Assembly: GCA_026770615.1 (NCBI GenBank)
Contig: MU631325.1
Span: 572,447 to 600,103 of the forward strand
DNA length: 27,657 nt
Source: Pavlovales sp. CCMP2436
Taxonomy: Eukaryota; Haptophyta; Pavlovophyceae; Pavlovales
Direction: 5' to 3'
Shown here: positions 25,449 through 27,657 of the stretch, one piece after another
How positions within the stretch are numbered: the first letter of the stretch is position 1
Layout: each line of letters opens with the position of its first letter
Notes under the pieces: generated by a model
What the model was told of the DNA's origin: nothing
What the model saw: the letters and a program-made list of their open reading frames with translations, nothing else
The model's database searches: none
Made by a program: the position numbers and the translations under genes

Positions 25449-27657
25449 ATGGCCTTCGAGGGACTCACTGCAGGCATGCGCAACGTCGTGCTGGGCGAAG
25501 TGCCGCCGAGCGCACACCTCTACTTTGTCAATCACTACCTCGACTTCGGAGAGCGCGTGGAGGACGGCTTCGTCGACCCTGGCAGGCTCGCGGGCGCATC
25601 CCGGCTGCCGAGCGTCGCAGAGCTCGCGCACCGCCCGTCCGGTCCGGGAGAGCGCGAAGTGCTTCTCGTCGACGTGCGAATCGACGGTCGCCTTCGCGCG
25701 CGCATCGAGCATGCCAAGCAGCAGGCACGCGTAATCACGGATTCGAGGGACCGCATCAAGGCGCTCGCCGGATACGCGTCGGATGAGCTCGGCGGGGTCT
25801 CGGCTCTGATCGGCGCGGACGCAGACACGCACCTCGCCGCGCTCATGTCTGAGGCACAGTCGGCGATCGTGCCACTCGGCGAGCTGAACTACGGCGTCTG
25901 CCGGCATCGCGCGCTGCTCTTCAAGGTGCTGTGCGATGCAGCCGGCGTCGAATGCCGGCTTGTCCGCGGCAACTTTGGTGGGCAGGCTGGTGGCGGCGGC
26001 GGGCATGCGTGGAACGTCGTGCGCCTGAACGGCGAGCGGCGCGTCGTCGACGTGATGCACCGACCGGGTGAGATCTGGTCAGAGGCGGATGCGGTCGACC
26101 GGTACCACCGGCTCGTCGAGCGCGGCGCGCAGCAGCCGAATGCGCATGGCGGCCCAGGAGCAGGCCTCGCGAGCATCGAAGCCGCGCCGCGCGCCCAGTG
26201 GTATCTTTCGCCCGCGCTCGTCCAAATCGAACTCACATCAGACGGATCTGAGGCGGCGCCCCTGGGCGCGGGCGGCTTTGGTGCCGTGTTTCGAGGCGCG
26301 CTCAGGGGCGTGCAGCGTGTCGCCGTGAAGCGCCTCCTCAGCGCGGCCGGGCCAGCGGCGGCGAGCGAGTTTGGCGCGGAGGTGGCGATGCTGTACTCCC
26401 TGCGCCACCCTCACATCGTGATAATCTTTGGAGCGTGCGATGACGTGAACAACCTGATGATCGTCACCGAGCTGATGGCGGGAGGCGACCTCTTCCACGC
26501 GATCCGAGCTTCGCCCGCTCAGCTCTCGTGGCCTGTGCGCGGGCGGCACGTCGCGCTGCAGGTGGCAGAGGCGCTGCACTACCTACACACGCTCCAGCCG
26601 CCCGTCGTGCACCGCGACATCAAATCGCTCAACGTGCTGCTCACCGCAGAGTACTCGATCGCAAAGGTCGCAGACCTAGGGCTCGCGCGCACAAAGTCGC
26701 AGGTGCTCATGCCGCCGCAGCACGCGTACACGCCTGCCTACGCTGCGCCAGAGGTGCACGACTCGCAGCATGCGACTGAGAAGGTGGACATCTACAGCTT
26801 TGGAGTGCTCGTCTGGGAGTTGCTCACACAGCAGATGCCTGTGCGCGGCGAGTTGCGCTTGCCGCCTAGCGTGCAGCCGGCTGCTCTTCGCCGGCTGGTG
26901 CAGAAGTGCATCGAGCAGAACGCACACCTGCGGCCGAGTGTGACTGAGCTCGTCATCTGCCTCCGCGCGCTGGTAGAGGATGGTACCTCAGCTGCTGAGC
27001 AGGCGAAGCTCAAGGCGAAGGCGGAGGCGAAGCTCAAGGCGGAGGCAGAGGCGAAGCTCGTGGCGGAGGCGAAGCTCAAGGCGGAGGCCAAGCGCAAGGC
27101 GGGGGCGGAGGTGGAGGCGAAGCTCGTGGCGGAGGCGAAGCTCAAGGCGGAGGCGGAGGCGAAGCTCGTGGCGGAGGCGAAGCTCGTGGCGGAGGTGAAG
27201 CTCGTGGCGGAGGCGGAGGCCAAGCGCAAGGCGGGGGCGGAGGCTGAAGACGCGCGTTGCCTCTCCATGCTCGCTGCTCGTGAGGGTTATTCGGTCGTGG
27301 AGCTCACACACTGTCAGCAGCTGAAAATGACGGTGGGCGCGCTGAGCGCAGATGAGCTGCGTGGCGTGCTGCACGTTATCAAGGTAAATGCGTCGCTAAC
27401 CACGCTCAAACTCGGCTGCAACCAGATCGCCGACCTGGGCGCGCTCGGCCTCGGCGAGGCGCTCGAGGTCAACGAAGCGCCGCTGACCACGCTCTGGCTC
27501 AACAGCAACCAGATCGGGGACGTGGGCGCGCTCGGCCTCGCCAAGGCGCTCGAGGTCAACGCGTCGCTGACCACACTCCGGCTCAACAGCAACCAGATCG
27601 GCGACATGGGCGCGGTCGGCCTCGGCAAGGCGCTCGAGGTCAACGGGTCGCTGACCA
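25449..27657 (+). CDS. EDR1-like transglutaminase / protein kinase / coiled coil / LRR receptor-like protein (copy B), 3' open
   Basis: The frame is open from ATG 25449 to the window end (736 codons). Upstream it is closed by TAG at 25398-25400. Residues about 1-205 form an EDR1-type transglutaminase-like domain with a possible Cys-His-Asp triad: C151 in NYGVCRHRALLFKVL, H186 in GHAWNVV and D201 in VVDVMHRPGEI. Residues about 265-515 form a TKL-type kinase: LGAGGFG at 272-278, K294 in VAVKR, H388-R389-D390 with N395, D409-L410-G411 (DLG instead of DFG), and A433-P434-E435. Residues about 515-600 are AEAKLKAEAEAKL-type coiled coil encoded by a DNA minisatellite. LRRs follow from about 630 (ALSADELRGVLHVIKVNASL, IGDVGALGLAKALEVNASL). 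No signal peptide or membrane helix is seen, so it should be cytosolic. EDR1 plus kinase is a known plant arrangement; the added LRR block is unusual. It is the intact relative of copy A. Confidence 0.85.
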   Translation, partial: MAFEGLTAGMRNVVLGEVPPSAHLYFVNHYLDFGERVEDGFVDPGRLAGASRLPSVAELAHRPSGPGEREVLLVDVRIDGRLRARIEHAKQQARVITDSRDRIKALAGYASDELGGVSALIGADADTHLAALMSEAQSAIVPLGELNYGVCRHRALLFKVLCDAAGVECRLVRGNFGGQAGGGGGHAWNVVRLNGERRVVDVMHRPGEIWSEADAVDRYHRLVERGAQQPNAHGGPGAGLASIEAAPRAQWYLSPALVQIELTSDGSEAAPLGAGGFGAVFRGALRGVQRVAVKRLLSAAGPAAASEFGAEVAMLYSLRHPHIVIIFGACDDVNNLMIVTELMAGGDLFHAIRASPAQLSWPVRGRHVALQVAEALHYLHTLQPPVVHRDIKSLNVLLTAEYSIAKVADLGLARTKSQVLMPPQHAYTPAYAAPEVHDSQHATEKVDIYSFGVLVWELLTQQMPVRGELRLPPSVQPAALRRLVQKCIEQNAHLRPSVTELVICLRALVEDGTSAAEQAKLKAKAEAKLKAEAEAKLVAEAKLKAEAKRKAGAEVEAKLVAEAKLKAEAEAKLVAEAKLVAEVKLVAEAEAKRKAGAEAEDARCLSMLAAREGYSVVELTHCQQLKMTVGALSADELRGVLHVIKVNASLTTLKLGCNQIADLGALGLGEALEVNEAPLTTLWLNSNQIGDVGALGLAKALEVNASLTTLRLNSNQIGDMGAVGLGKALEVNGSLT

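Overview
The window looks like nuclear DNA of a unicellular alga. A haptophyte is the best guess, made from gene style rather than from a marker gene. The supporting signs are GC-rich coding sequence, a GT-AG spliced EFL1 gene, many leucine-rich repeats with the ALGLxKALEVNxSLT signature, Ala/Lys-rich coiled coils, and gene-poor stretches full of microsatellites, minisatellites and short dispersed repeats. A 10-base N run at 12781-12790 marks an assembly gap. Many genes carry frameshifts or stops. Some of these could be assembly errors, but several agree with real decay.

Layout. 1-1893: 3' part of the ribosome-biogenesis GTPase EFL1 (two exons). 2362-3120: Ala/Lys-rich hypothetical protein. 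3538-4514: remnant resembling the C-terminal part of a retroelement reverse transcriptase, ending in a TA microsatellite. 4541-5205: dispersed repeat, an intact 153-bp MITE with a 10-bp target duplication, and a 17-bp tandem repeat. 5291-6610 (-): unknown protein. 6899-8975 (-): decayed EDR1-like transglutaminase / protein kinase / LRR gene. 9427-12532: virus-like island with a zinc-ribbon HNH nuclease (-) and a primase / SF3 helicase (+), interrupted by five in-frame TAG codons and one frameshift. 12612-13990: nested repeats around the assembly gap. 14117-16091: TIR-like/LRR gene with an N-myristoylation signal, then orphan LRR tails. 16384-18028: HNH-like remnant and an unknown decayed gene containing a 50-bp near-perfect palindrome. 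18231-20021: two small related membrane proteins, a phage-tail-type beta domain and a decayed ORF, possibly a second virus-like patch. 20531-21356: about nine copies of a 28-bp GC-rich core in AT-rich DNA. 21412-23687 (-): RING/U-box kinase with a long coiled coil. 23696-24262 (-): unknown. 24263-25448: repeats. 25449-27657: open 5' part of a second EDR1-like transglutaminase / kinase / coiled coil / LRR gene.

The main theme is a set of modular, signalling-type genes that share one LRR cassette. The two EDR1-kinase genes are clearly diverged in their enzyme domains but nearly identical at DNA level where the LRR module begins. The LRR tail, the spacer after it and the 5' part of the next gene are duplicated between the kinase-LRR and TIR-LRR loci, each time in front of a different downstream gene. 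This suggests that a common LRR 3' cassette is exchanged between different effector N-termini, as in fast-evolving immune receptor families. That function is inference; the architecture and the duplications are visible. The second theme is a fossil or recoded virus-like element (9.4-12.5 kb) whose interruptions other than one frameshift are all TAG.
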